Below are positions 1-8,051 of a stretch of DNA of 49,711 nt, one piece after another (positions within the stretch are counted from its first letter, which is position 1; each line of letters starts with the position of its first letter). The notes under the pieces were generated by a model. It was not told where the DNA came from and did not search any database. It saw only the letters and a program-made list of their open reading frames with translations. The stretch lies in assembly GCA_937891465.1 (NCBI GenBank), contig CALAHF010000183.1, positions 1 to 49,711 on the forward strand. The letters are read 5' to 3'. The position numbers and the translations under genes are program-made. Source of the stretch: an uncultured Verrucomicrobiales bacterium (GTDB lineage Bacteria > Verrucomicrobiota > Verrucomicrobiia > Verrucomicrobiales > DEV007).

Positions 1-136
1 CATTTGGATTTGCATTTGCATCACCGACACTTTTCGTGATCGCAAAAACGGTGTGCCCGTCAGCGACGAGCTCTTGGGCAAGGGGCTCACCTAAGTAGCC
101 GTGGCCGGCGATGAGGATTTTGGAACAATGTTTCAC
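1..136 (-). CDS. NAD-dependent epimerase/dehydratase family protein, N-terminal fragment
   Basis: Only the first 45 or so residues are inside the window; the gene runs off the left edge. It starts at a GTG at 136, and an in-frame TAG lies just upstream, so no earlier start is possible. The N-terminus KILIAGHGYLGEPLAQEL has a beta strand, a glycine-rich GxGYLG turn and a helix, the nucleotide-binding start of Rossmann-fold SDR/epimerase proteins. The substrate cannot be told from this piece. It lies 19 bases downstream of the membrane protein gene on the same strand and is probably the tail of that transcription unit. The Rossmann start is well supported; the exact family is inferred. Confidence 0.6.
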   Translation of the reverse strand, partial: MKHCSKILIAGHGYLGEPLAQELVADGHTVFAITKSVGDANANPN

Positions 137-155
137 ACCGCTATTCTAGCACGCT

Positions 156-989
156 CTAAAATCCGTGCCGCCACAGAAAATCGAGGCCGTAGCTCGGGTA
201 GTAGGAGTGGACGATCGCGGCCACAAGGAAAAAATCGACGATGAGATGTACGATGAGAACCCAGAGTAAGCTCTCAGATTTTTCAAACATGCTGCCCTGC
301 GTCCACGCAAAAAAGAGAATGATGATTGGCCCAATACCGATGAAGGCCATGTCGTAGAGGACTGCCGTGTAAACGATTGCTTGAACGGCATTCGCGACTC
401 GATAACTGAAAAGGCTTCGGAGGACAGCGTAGACGGTGTTTACAAAAAAGAGCTCGTCCCAGATCCCCACCATATTGATTCCGATGAAGAGTCTTTTAAT
501 TTGGCTGTCATCGGGCGTCTCGGGCAAAGTCCATTGCATGTATTGCTCAGGGGTGGCCCACCAGTAAAATTTCAATACCAGCCAAGCGAGTGGGATTGAG
601 AGAATGGTGTAGATGATGTCATGCTTGCGCCAAACCTTCGGCCAAAATCGATAAGTGATCACTCCCTGGTCGGTCTTTCTGAGAATTAAAAACGGAACGA
701 GAATGACAATGGTGAAGGGGATTCCGACTCGAAGAAAATTTGCAGTTTCTGTCGAGCTGTTGATGTCGGCGATTCCGAGGACTGCGATACAGCCCATCAG
801 GACTGACATGCGGCGGCGTAGTTTTTTTTCCGGATCCTGCCAAATTAAGAGAAGGCATGCGATCCATGCAACGGTACCTGCGAAGTGCCAGTGCAGTGGA
901 ATGAGAGTGATCGTCGCCACCGCAAACAAGAAAAGCATTGAGATGCGCGCGGGGTTCAGCGGCAAGCAGTTGCGATTGGATTCTGTCAT
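156..989 (-). CDS. Polytopic membrane protein, CPBP-like with degenerate motifs
   Basis: 277 residues with about eight hydrophobic segments. The C-terminal half resembles the CPBP (CAAX protease and bacteriocin-processing, ABI) family: a WDELFFVNTVYAVLR stretch where motif 1 (EExxxR) would be, then VYTAVLYDMAF, then HLIVDFF, which fits the last HxxxD/N motif. The first glutamate of the EE pair is Asp, and the usual motif 2 His appears to be replaced by Asp. It may therefore be a non-proteolytic relative. It sits between a GYF-domain membrane protein (22 bases upstream) and a partial epimerase in a minus-strand operon. The membrane nature is clear; the family call is an inference from spacing and motif remnants. 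Confidence 0.55.
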   Translation of the reverse strand: MTESNRNCLPLNPARISMLFLFAVATITLIPLHWHFAGTVAWIACLLLIWQDPEKKLRRRMSVLMGCIAVLGIADINSSTETANFLRVGIPFTIVILVPFLILRKTDQGVITYRFWPKVWRKHDIIYTILSIPLAWLVLKFYWWATPEQYMQWTLPETPDDSQIKRLFIGINMVGIWDELFFVNTVYAVLRSLFSYRVANAVQAIVYTAVLYDMAFIGIGPIIILFFAWTQGSMFEKSESLLWVLIVHLIVDFFLVAAIVHSYYPSYGLDFLWRHGF

Positions 990-1011
990 CAGCGGGATTT
1001 TTGAAGCGGCA

Positions 1012-1644
1012 TCACAAGCCAGGCTCTATGCCGCCGCCTAAAAACGGTGCTAGAAGTTCCATTGACAAGACTGCGATGATTGCGCCGATGTAGAGGATGA
1101 GTAGGACCAGCAGCACGATTCCATTGATCTTGAAAAACCGCCCGATTTGGTAAAGGCATCGTTCGAGCGATTCGTTTGTTCCAGTCTTTAAAGCAATCTC
1201 AGCCTGGCTCGCGGCTTTCATGAGGATCACTCCAAGCCAAATAAACAGTGCTCCGTAGAGGAATATTAGCTGGGCGATTCCGCTGATGATCAAGATGATT
1301 CCGAAGAAACGGATCCATTTAGCATTGGCGCTGAGATAGGAAGCGAGGTCTTTGACCAATTCACGGAGATCGTGATTGAGCATTTTCGATTCCTCCATTC
1401 GCACGGGCATCTTGGCCTTTCCCTGTTGGCTCATTCCCGCAGGAGGAGAAATCTGCTGTTGCGGTATTGCTTGCTGCTGGCCAAAAGATTGCGGAAAAGA
1501 AGCAGCTGCCGATTGCCATTCGGGAAGTCGCTCGTTCCAAGTGAGCGTCTGCGCATTGATGGTTCCATCGTGAGCCAACGCCTGAACGTAATTTTCATCG
1601 AACGGGACCTGCTGCTTGTTTGTGTCTAAGTAATACCACTGCAT
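1012..1644 (-). CDS. GYF_2 domain membrane protein (DUF5362-like C-terminus)
   Basis: 210 residues. Residues 1-50 (MQWYYLDTNKQQVPFDENYV..., with WNERLPEWQ further on) match the GYF_2 pattern of many PVC and Bacteroidota membrane proteins: an N-terminal WYY, a small polar core and a closing W. A Gln/Pro-rich linker (about 55-75) follows, then a conserved membrane domain with two hydrophobic hairpins (about 110-145 and 170-205) of the type annotated as DUF5362. No enzyme motif is visible. GYF_2 domains probably mediate protein contacts, here on the cytoplasmic side. The gene follows an L,D-transpeptidase gene by 31 bases, so co-transcription is likely. Function is unknown. Confidence 0.7.
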   Translation of the reverse strand: MQWYYLDTNKQQVPFDENYVQALAHDGTINAQTLTWNERLPEWQSAAASFPQSFGQQQAIPQQQISPPAGMSQQGKAKMPVRMEESKMLNHDLRELVKDLASYLSANAKWIRFFGIILIISGIAQLIFLYGALFIWLGVILMKAASQAEIALKTGTNESLERCLYQIGRFFKINGIVLLVLLILYIGAIIAVLSMELLAPFLGGGIEPGL

Positions 1645-1675
1645 TTCAATTCCTGAGGGGGTCGTGCATTGTTGT

Positions 1676-2422
1676 TCAATTTCCGAATTCAGGCAAATTC
1701 CACGGGCCCTTGAGCTTTTCGTATTCGGCTCGGGGCAGCAGAACGTAATGCGGTTTCATCTCCGGATTCAGCCATTTGATAATTTCCTCTAATTGCTCTT
1801 TCCGCATCGTTGTGCAGCCAGAGGTGTATCGGCTGGGGCCGCGACGGACGTGAAAAAAGATGGCGCTTCCGGCACCCGGTTTTGGCGTATTGGCATTGTG
1901 ATCAATCTGGATCAGCCACTCGTAAGCGAAATCACCATGCCGCATTTTTTGAGAATTGAACCAAGACGGGACGTTGCCCGGGTCGGCGACGTAATGCTTG
2001 TTGTAATAGGGGTTTTTGGGATCATCAATCCAAGCATCCCATTTAGTAACTGAGCGGTAAGGGATTCCCTTTGAACCTCCGGGGAGTTTGCCGGCATATC
2101 CCAGGACTTTCGGCACTGCAAAAAAGCCTGCTGGAGCTTTGCCGTCGCCCTCTTTTTTTACGCTGCCGCCTGAAGGAGCCGGCATGACGCCGCGCCCCCA
2201 GGCCAAACCGTTGCGGCCATATAAGACGTCGATCGATGACTTGAAAGATTGCTTCCATTCTTTGCCGTCCCAATGAAATGCTTTCAGTTTTCCTGTTTTG
2301 CTATTCCAGCTATTGGGAACGCTGAGGAGAATTTGCCCTGTCGTTGGCGGGGCGTCGGCACTGGACGCAGCGGAGCTGAGCAGGCTCAGGGATAAAAAGA
2401 GAAAGAGAATTTTTCGGCCCAT
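1676..2422 (-). CDS. L,D-transpeptidase (YkuD/COG3786 type), secreted
   Basis: 248 residues with a clear signal peptide (MGRKILFLFLSLSLLSSAASSADA). The catalytic region near residues 185-210 reads IFFHVRRG, then SGCTTM. The His and the Cys of SGCT are the expected YkuD-fold L,D-transpeptidase residues, and the T-T variant is typical of the COG3786 branch rather than classical ErfK (GCIRM). Such enzymes cross-link or edit peptidoglycan in the periplasm through an acyl-cysteine intermediate. The N-terminal half (residues 25-150), with VLYGRNGLAWGRG, also fits that branch. It is followed by the GYF protein gene (31-base gap). A second, unrelated-looking L,D-transpeptidase gene lies at 33506-34333. 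Confidence 0.85.
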   Translation of the reverse strand: MGRKILFLFLSLSLLSSAASSADAPPTTGQILLSVPNSWNSKTGKLKAFHWDGKEWKQSFKSSIDVLYGRNGLAWGRGVMPAPSGGSVKKEGDGKAPAGFFAVPKVLGYAGKLPGGSKGIPYRSVTKWDAWIDDPKNPYYNKHYVADPGNVPSWFNSQKMRHGDFAYEWLIQIDHNANTPKPGAGSAIFFHVRRGPSRYTSGCTTMRKEQLEEIIKWLNPEMKPHYVLLPRAEYEKLKGPWNLPEFGN

Positions 2423-2479
2423 GACGGAGTGAATAAACTACCCGATTCCTTCAGTGACGCAAATCACGCCAACGATGGA

Positions 2480-3247
2480 TTAGAGACCGCTTGGGTGGTC
2501 AACGAATGTCCAGTGAAGCCCTTCAAATTTTTGACACAGCCATTTGGACAGTGCTTTTACGCCAAAGGTTTCGGTCGCGTAGTGCCCGCCGTAAATCAGA
2601 TTCAAACCTAATTCTTCAGCGGCGGTGTAACTCCAGTGCGGGCCTTCGCCGGTGATGAATGTGTCGATTCCTGTCTCGGCGATTGAAAAAATTTCAGCTC
2701 CCGCGCCGCCGGTAATGACTCCGAGAGAGCTGACTGTTTCAGGCCCGCCAGCGCACATCATCGCTTCGGCTCCGGTTGCGGATTTCACTTTCGATAAAAG
2801 GTCGGCGCGGCTAATTTCTAATCCATCGATTCGAAGGCCGAGTTTGATGCCCTTCCAGTCGAAGAACGGTTGGGGTTCGACGCCCAAATCGAGTCCCGAA
2901 ATCAATTGTGCGTTATTTCCAAGGCGAGGGTGTACGTCCAGAGGAATGTGAACGCTGTAAATTGCGAGATTATTTTCCATCGCAAGTTGGAGTTTTTTAA
3001 ACTGCGCATCGACGATTCGCTGGGCTCCATTCCAGAACATTCCATGGTGAACAATTAGCAAATCAGCTTCTTGTTCAACGGCTTCCCGGATCACGGGAAG
3101 GCAAGCGTCAACTGCAGCGACAATCTTTGTGGCACGGCCACTCTTATTGGTGAGTTGCAGCCCGTTCAGCGCGGGCGGATAATCCGGAATCTCAGAAATT
3201 TTCAATTCTGCATTCGCAGTATCGATGAGCGTGTTGATTTCAGCCAT
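2480..3247 (-). CDS. Nif3-like dinuclear metal centre protein (NIF3/YbgI family)
   Basis: 255 residues from the ATG at 3247. The open frame extends to a TTG at 3259, but those extra codons lie in a dispersed palindromic repeat, so the ATG is preferred. Family features are LIVHHGMFW (metal-binding His pair), IYSVHIPLD..LGNN, FITGEGPHW, and GGHYATETFG near the C-terminus (His and Glu ligands). Members form toroidal hexamers with two metals per subunit. The database name 'GTP cyclohydrolase 1 type 2' is poorly supported biochemically. The gene is downstream of grpE-dnaJ on the same strand, separated from dnaJ by the palindrome at 3251-3295. Family identity is strong; the cellular role is unknown. 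Confidence 0.9.
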   Translation of the reverse strand: MAEINTLIDTANAELKISEIPDYPPALNGLQLTNKSGRATKIVAAVDACLPVIREAVEQEADLLIVHHGMFWNGAQRIVDAQFKKLQLAMENNLAIYSVHIPLDVHPRLGNNAQLISGLDLGVEPQPFFDWKGIKLGLRIDGLEISRADLLSKVKSATGAEAMMCAGGPETVSSLGVITGGAGAEIFSIAETGIDTFITGEGPHWSYTAAEELGLNLIYGGHYATETFGVKALSKWLCQKFEGLHWTFVDHPSGL

Positions 3248-3250
3248 GCT

Positions 3251-3295
3251 ACGAATCAACAGGGTATGTTCAATGAATCAACCCTATTGATTCGT
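3251..3295. repeat. Dispersed palindromic repeat, copy 1 (near-perfect)
   Basis: A 45-nt imperfect palindrome. Its left arm ACGAATCAACAGGGT pairs with the right arm ACCCTATTGATTCGT with a single G-U type mismatch around a 15-nt centre. It fills most of the gap between dnaJ and the Nif3-like gene, so it would form a hairpin inside a shared transcript. This is the best-preserved copy in the window. Confidence 0.9.
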
Positions 3296-3302
3296 GAAAC
3301 AC

Positions 3303-4469
3303 TTACTTGAAGAAGCGCTTCGCTTTCTCGAAGAAGGATTCGCGGAGTGGCGAATTTTTCTCGCTTAAAGATTCCGTGAATGTCTTCAACTTTTCTTCCT
3401 GATCTTTGCTGAGCTTGACCGGGATCTCAACTTGAACATTAACGAGAAGGTCGCCTTTCTTGTCCGAATTGAGATAGGGAATCCCTTTTCCGCGGAGTCG
3501 GAATGATGTGTCGGTCTGAGTTCCACCAGGAACTTTGATAGATGTCTTACCGTCCAATGTCGGAACCACTAGGTCGCCACCGAGTGCCGCCAGAGAAAAC
3601 GGGACAGGCATTTCACAGTAAAGATCGGCTTCGTCCCGTTCGAAAATTTCGTGTTTTTTGATGTGAACAACGACATACAAATCTCCGGCCGGGCCGCCAC
3701 GCTTGCCGGCGTCGCCGTTTCCGGTTGAGCGAAGTCGCGCGCCTTCCGTCATGCCTTTCGGGATGGAAAGCTTGATGCGACTGGTGTTTTGAACCCGACC
3801 TTCTCCGCTACAAGAACGGCAAGGATTTGAAATTGATTCACCCGCACCGGAACATGCCGGGCAGGTTTGTTGAACTTGAAAGAAACCCCTCGTTGCGATG
3901 ACCTGACCTGCGCCGCCGCAAGTAGGGCATGATCGGACGTCAGCTGAACCGCCTCGGGCACCTGTGCTTTTGCAGGATCCACATGGATTGTGTTTCTCGA
4001 GTTCGAGCTCTTTTTCAATGCCTGTGGCTGCTTCCTCAAGGGTGATCTGAAGATCGTAACGAAGATCAGAACCTTGTTTTTTCGCACCGCGGCGGGCACG
4101 ACCTCCGCGCCCACCAGCTGCTCCAAAAATCTCTTCAAAGATGGAGCCGCCTCCGCCACCACCACCTCCGCCGCCACCAAAGACGTCGCGAAAAATATCG
4201 AACGGATCTGCACCGGCACCGCTTGCAGAAGGGCCTGTTCCCTGGCTGAACGCGCCATGTCCGTAGCGGTCATAGGCAGCCCGCTTCTGATCGTCCATCA
4301 AAATTTCGTAGGCTTCACCGAGTTCTTTGAATTTGTCTTCTGCGGATGGATCATCGGGATTTTTGTCCGGATGAAATTTGATCGCCAGTTTGCGATAGGA
4401 TTTCTTGATGTCAGAGGAACTGGCTTCCCGGGTGACGGAGATGACTTCGTAATAGCAACGTTTTTCCAT
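3303..4469 (-). CDS. dnaJ: Chaperone protein DnaJ
   Basis: 388 residues with the full type I Hsp40 layout: a J domain (1-70) with the HPD motif in [10 protein letters not shown]; a Gly/Phe-rich linker (75-130) with a run of 11 glycines encoded by a GGN tract near 4150-4180; a zinc-finger region (about 150-225) with four Cys pairs (CGSC, CPTC, CPAC, CRSC); and a C-terminal substrate-binding domain ending in coiled KAKRFFK. The first zinc repeat is CGSCKSTGA, slightly off the CxxCxGxG consensus. DnaJ delivers unfolded clients to DnaK and stimulates its ATPase. It follows grpE by 36 bases on the same strand; dnaK is not in this window. Confidence 0.98.
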   Translation of the reverse strand: MEKRCYYEVISVTREASSSDIKKSYRKLAIKFHPDKNPDDPSAEDKFKELGEAYEILMDDQKRAAYDRYGHGAFSQGTGPSASGAGADPFDIFRDVFGGGGGGGGGGGSIFEEIFGAAGGRGGRARRGAKKQGSDLRYDLQITLEEAATGIEKELELEKHNPCGSCKSTGARGGSADVRSCPTCGGAGQVIATRGFFQVQQTCPACSGAGESISNPCRSCSGEGRVQNTSRIKLSIPKGMTEGARLRSTGNGDAGKRGGPAGDLYVVVHIKKHEIFERDEADLYCEMPVPFSLAALGGDLVVPTLDGKTSIKVPGGTQTDTSFRLRGKGIPYLNSDKKGDLLVNVQVEIPVKLSKDQEEKLKTFTESLSEKNSPLRESFFEKAKRFFK

Positions 4470-4505
4470 GCGGAATAGGGCAAGAATTCAGGGTGCGTAA
4501 TGCGC

Positions 4506-5138
4506 TTACTCGGCAGCGTCTTCGGCGGGTTTTTCTCCCGTATCAGGTCCGGTAGATACCACGACATTTGCTGCGCGGAGCAGGCGGTCGCGCAGTTTGT
4601 AACCACGGCGGAGTTCGTAAATGATGTTTCCTTCAGGAACATCATCACTCGGCTCTTGTTTCACGGCTTCGTGAATATTGGGATCAAACGCCTGGCCTTC
4701 GCCGCTAAAAATTTCGACGTTATTTTCTTCGAGAAAATCGTTCATCTGCTTCTGAACCATGACCATTCCCATGTAAACCATGGAGCCTTCGCCTTCACTG
4801 GCGGCAGCTTTGAGGCCAATTTCGAAATTGTCGATCACGGGCAGGAGGCTTTGAAGTAAATTGCCGTTTGCGTATTGAATCGCATCGCTTTTTTCGCGAG
4901 CCATACGTTTACGGAAATTCTCTAAATCGGCCTGATTTCTCGCTGCAGTATCCCGCCATTTGTCAGCTTCGGCTGCGAGTTTTTCAATCGGATTCAGTTC
5001 GATCTCCGGCCCCTTATCCTCAATGATTTCGGGATTTCCATCAGTTGGAATATCCGCGCTTTCGCCAACGAGAATATCATCCAGATCGAGATCGGATTCT
5101 TCGTTCACTAGTTCTGATTCGGGTGGAGTTTCGCTCAT
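4506..5138 (-). CDS. grpE: Nucleotide exchange factor GrpE
   Basis: 210 residues. An acidic N-terminal tail (1-50) is followed by a long coiled coil (55-110) with RNQADLENFRKRMAREK, the family hallmark. The C-terminal beta domain includes FDPNIHEAVKQE and ends YKLRDRLLRAANVVVS, both characteristic. GrpE releases ADP from DnaK and works as a dimer in the cytosol. It is first in a probable grpE-dnaJ unit. No CIRCE element (TTAGCACTC-N9-GAGTGCTAA) is present in the 125 bases upstream, so HrcA-type control is not evident. Confidence 0.97.
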   Translation of the reverse strand: MSETPPESELVNEESDLDLDDILVGESADIPTDGNPEIIEDKGPEIELNPIEKLAAEADKWRDTAARNQADLENFRKRMAREKSDAIQYANGNLLQSLLPVIDNFEIGLKAAASEGEGSMVYMGMVMVQKQMNDFLEENNVEIFSGEGQAFDPNIHEAVKQEPSDDVPEGNIIYELRRGYKLRDRLLRAANVVVSTGPDTGEKPAEDAAE

Positions 5139-5263
5139 GAGTTGGGTCTGAAAAATGAGATACCTGAAAGGCGGGTTTGTTCAAAAAAGTTCGCGATTTA
5201 TGTCGCGATTTAACATGCGCTTGGTAAATGTTGAAGCGCTGATAATTGAACGGGGCGGACTAT

Positions 5264-6739
5264 TCACCGTTTCTCGATTGCAATCAAGGTGATGTCGTCG
5301 CTTTGGGTCGCTCCGGTTGTGAAGGTGTTCAGCGTCGAGGTGATTCTGTCCAGCACTTCGGTCGCGTTTTCAGTGCCAGTTGCGAGAATAGTTTCTTCGA
5401 GCCGTTCGATTCCAAACTCTTCACCACCAACGGCTTCCAGCTCATTCACGCCGTCTGTATACAGGATGAGAATATCTCCTTTTTCCATGGTGAAACGAAA
5501 ATCTTTCACGGTCCGTTTAAAAACGTTCCCCGAGTCAATTCCGGCTGCCATTCCGCCGGCTTCGAGGGTTTCAATGCGGTTTTCCTGCCTCCGATAAAGT
5601 AAGGGGAGTTCATGGCCGGCCCGTGCCATCGTGACTTCGTTCGAATCCCGTTCTAAAACGAGATATAAGAAACTGACGAACATGTCTTCGCGAATATCCG
5701 GAAAAATTGCCCGGTTCACTGCGTGCAAAACGGATGCGGGAGACAAGTTATCCGGCGCATAGGAACGCAAAATCGAACGTGACATCGCCATGATCAGCGA
5801 GGCCGCGATTCCTTTGCCACAGACGTCGCCAATGGCGATACCAAATCGATCATCATCAATGCGAACGTAATCGTAATAATCGCCGCTGACCATTCGTGCC
5901 GGTTTATAAAATGCAGCGAGGTCGAAATCTGCCAAATCAGGGGAATTTCGGGGAAGGAGGATGCGCTGAATTTCGCTGGCTCGAGTCAACTCCTCATCGA
6001 TACGTCGTTTTTCACCTGCCTCGGCATGAATGATGGCGCTTCCAAGTGTGCAGGCGCTTTGTTCAGCGACACTGTCAAAGACATCGCAGTCGTTTTCCGT
6101 AAATTTTCGATCGCCTTTGAGCGTCACGGCCAGGACTCCGACCGTTTTTTGAGCATAGATCAAGGGGGCAACCAAAACGCTCATTCCTTCCTGAATCGAA
6201 TTTGGTTTTCCTGTGAAGGTGGGGTGTTTGAGTAATTCCTGAGTGTGAATCGCCTTTCCTTCGCGAAGGGCTTCGCCCAAAATTCCTGTATTAGAATCCA
6301 CTGCTGTTAGTTTCAAAAAACTGCGAAGCCGGCTTTTTCGGTCCGCTGGATCTTTGAAACCCTCCAATTCCGAGGGAAGATCGGTTACAGAAGCTTCCTC
6401 ATCGGTCATGTGAACGGGGACGAGGCGTGATCTAGCCTCGTCGATCAGATATAAAATCCCTGCGTCTGCTTTCACCACCTCAGCAACGCCACCGACTACG
6501 TATTTGTGCATGTTCGGCGGGGATGAATCCTCTTGCAATGATTTGCCGAGACCATGCAGGAAATCGATCATTCGATGCTCTTCCTGATCAATCTCATTCA
6601 GCATCGATGACACCTTGTTTCGCTTTTGGCGCTCCAATCTCCACAATGCCAAGAACAGGCAAATGATGACGGTTATGAGGGTGCCATATACAAAGTGTTC
6701 CATCACTGGGTTGAAGAAAAATAGCTCGTCGGGGTTCAA
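5264..6739 (-). CDS. GAF domain PP2C-type (SpoIIE/RsbU) protein serine phosphatase
   Basis: 491 residues. One transmembrane helix lies near the N-terminus (VYGTLITVIICLFLALW), then a GAF sensor domain (about 70-235) and a C-terminal SpoIIE-type PP2C domain (about 260-490). Phosphatase metal-binding signatures are visible: MVSGDYYD, IAIGDVCGKGIAASL and ILILYTDGVNE. Such enzymes dephosphorylate STAS anti-anti-sigma proteins in partner-switching pathways, and the gene directly upstream encodes a STAS protein. The TTG at 6739 overlaps the STAS stop codon (TTGA), which suggests translational coupling; an alternative ATG at 6703 would still keep the membrane helix. The signal sensed by GAF is unknown, and no RsbW-type kinase is in the window. 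Confidence 0.9.
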   Translation of the reverse strand: MNPDELFFFNPVMEHFVYGTLITVIICLFLALWRLERQKRNKVSSMLNEIDQEEHRMIDFLHGLGKSLQEDSSPPNMHKYVVGGVAEVVKADAGILYLIDEARSRLVPVHMTDEEASVTDLPSELEGFKDPADRKSRLRSFLKLTAVDSNTGILGEALREGKAIHTQELLKHPTFTGKPNSIQEGMSVLVAPLIYAQKTVGVLAVTLKGDRKFTENDCDVFDSVAEQSACTLGSAIIHAEAGEKRRIDEELTRASEIQRILLPRNSPDLADFDLAAFYKPARMVSGDYYDYVRIDDDRFGIAIGDVCGKGIAASLIMAMSRSILRSYAPDNLSPASVLHAVNRAIFPDIREDMFVSFLYLVLERDSNEVTMARAGHELPLLYRRQENRIETLEAGGMAAGIDSGNVFKRTVKDFRFTMEKGDILILYTDGVNELEAVGGEEFGIERLEETILATGTENATEVLDRITSTLNTFTTGATQSDDITLIAIEKR

Positions 6740-7254
6740 CCCATCGCATCCACATCCTTCTTCAAATATTCAAGTACATCACGAAACTGACTGTAATTTT
6801 TTTCGTTGGCTTCGACGAGCGTTTCATGAGCTTTCAGCATCATTTCGGCCCGTTCCCGTTTTGAGAGTTCTTTTTTTGGCAACGGTCTGTTCACGTTGTC
6901 TGCGACAAGCGCCCGCTCTTCAGTCCACGAAGTTCCGTCTCTGTCGATCGTAATCAATTCATCAAGCCCCAGCTTTTTCACTGATTTAAAATTTCGATCA
7001 TTTGCATTTACGACTTCGATTTTGCCGTCCATCTCCGCCATTCTCATCGTCAGCCCAGTCAAGATGCCAATGAATGTTGAATCCATTCCCGGGCAATTTT
7101 CAAGATCGACCACGATTTGACGGCCGCCGCGACTCACGTAGTCATCCGCGAAATCCCGAACCAAATGACTATTTAGATGAGAGGCGTTCCCATTTAAGCG
7201 AACCCACGCAACATCTCCAAAACATCCAACCAATATGGAATCTTCGTCTTTCAC
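6736..7254 (-). CDS. STAS domain protein, anti-sigma factor antagonist-like
   Basis: 172 residues from a GTG start. Residues 5-110 form a STAS domain; CPGMDSTFIGILTGL carries the D-S-T site where the serine is normally phosphorylated by a partner kinase. The C-terminal 50 or so residues are a charged helical extension (KKELSKRERAEMMLKAHE), not part of the usual domain and possibly a second contact surface. Coupled to the SpoIIE phosphatase gene by a 4-base overlap, it is the expected substrate of that enzyme. The output (sigma factor, cyclase or other) cannot be deduced because no kinase or sigma gene is adjacent. Confidence 0.88.
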   Translation of the reverse strand: MKDEDSILVGCFGDVAWVRLNGNASHLNSHLVRDFADDYVSRGGRQIVVDLENCPGMDSTFIGILTGLTMRMAEMDGKIEVVNANDRNFKSVKKLGLDELITIDRDGTSWTEERALVADNVNRPLPKKELSKRERAEMMLKAHETLVEANEKNYSQFRDVLEYLKKDVDAMG

Positions 7255-7428
7255 AATCTGAAAGGTTTAAAATCCGGGTGAAGTTTGAGTGCGTCCCCAT
7301 GAATTCGGGGCGCGGTTGGTAATTCCCAAGACTTCACCTTCAATTCAGAGGATTGGTCTGAAATTTCAGCTCTCTGATTTGGATCGCTGGTAAACACGGT
7401 GGGGGAGGGGGCAGGAATGTTGAAAGAG

Positions 7429-7923
7429 TTACTTCCAGAGGAACGATTTGTTTTCTGCAATCACGGTGTCGCCCTGGAGAACAAGGGCTCGCCATGAGGT
7501 AACCGGGCCGCCTTTCGTGTAGTAATTTCCGTTTACGCGAAACTTAGTCGTGTTTTTGCGCTTCGCAGTCACGTTCGCGCTGATTTGGTGAACTTCGGAT
7601 CCCGTATTTGCCTGACAATACTCCAAGCGAACTGTCACCTGGGAGCCAGGTGATTCAGATTTCCAAAAAATTGTGTAATAATTTCCGAATTTGTCCTGAA
7701 ACTGTTCCGAAGTCACGGCGCCGTGGAGGTGATGACGCTGCTCGAATTTAATCATCGATTCGTCTGTCTTCACATACATCCCCGGCTTCAAGTGATAAGG
7801 GTTCACTTTCGTGATTGCAACCGGTCCGGAAGGTGTCGGAGCGGTCGAGCATCCCGTAAAAATAGTCAACGAGACTGTCGTCAGGACAGTTAAGAGAGAA
7901 AATCGACACAAAGAGAGATTCAT
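7429..7923 (-). CDS. Hypothetical lipoprotein
   Basis: About 164 residues from the ATG at 7923; a TTG at 7935 would add four residues. A lipoprotein signal with the lipobox FTGC ends near residue 25 (MNLSLCRFSLLTVLTTVSLT, then IFTGC). The mature part is rich in beta-strand-like, polar segments (YYTIFWKSESPGSQVTVRLEY) with repeated Tyr/Lys/Asn and is predicted to lie on the membrane. No known domain was recognised. It is transcribed away from the exonuclease-ligase gene across a 128-base AT-rich divergent gap. 174 bases separate it from the STAS gene, so it need not belong to that operon. Confidence 0.75.
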   Translation of the reverse strand: MNLSLCRFSLLTVLTTVSLTIFTGCSTAPTPSGPVAITKVNPYHLKPGMYVKTDESMIKFEQRHHLHGAVTSEQFQDKFGNYYTIFWKSESPGSQVTVRLEYCQANTGSEVHQISANVTAKRKNTTKFRVNGNYYTKGGPVTSWRALVLQGDTVIAENKSFLWK

Positions 7924-8051
7924 ATTTTCCAACAAAGCGTATGTAATTATAACCGTTTCCAGATGTCGTTTTTCTTCGAAACGAAGTCTAGCCGTTGAAG
8001 AATATAGCCCCTTTTCTAAAAAAATTGAAAAAAAGTGACTGATTTCTCAGT

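Noticed and set aside
3749-4273. Second minus-strand frame of 174 codons within dnaJ
   Set aside because: It is a shifted frame of dnaJ with repetitive Ala/Val/Arg content caused by the GGN-rich linker.
5139-5263. CIRCE or heat-shock promoter before grpE
   Set aside because: No TTAGCACTC-N9-GAGTGCTAA. An AACAT-N11-ATGTT inverted repeat (5213-5233) is present but too weak to call an operator.
7251-7460. A 69-codon minus-strand frame between the STAS and lipoprotein genes
   Set aside because: Low-complexity Ser/Pro/Asn content, overlap with the lipoprotein C-terminus and no recognisable domain.
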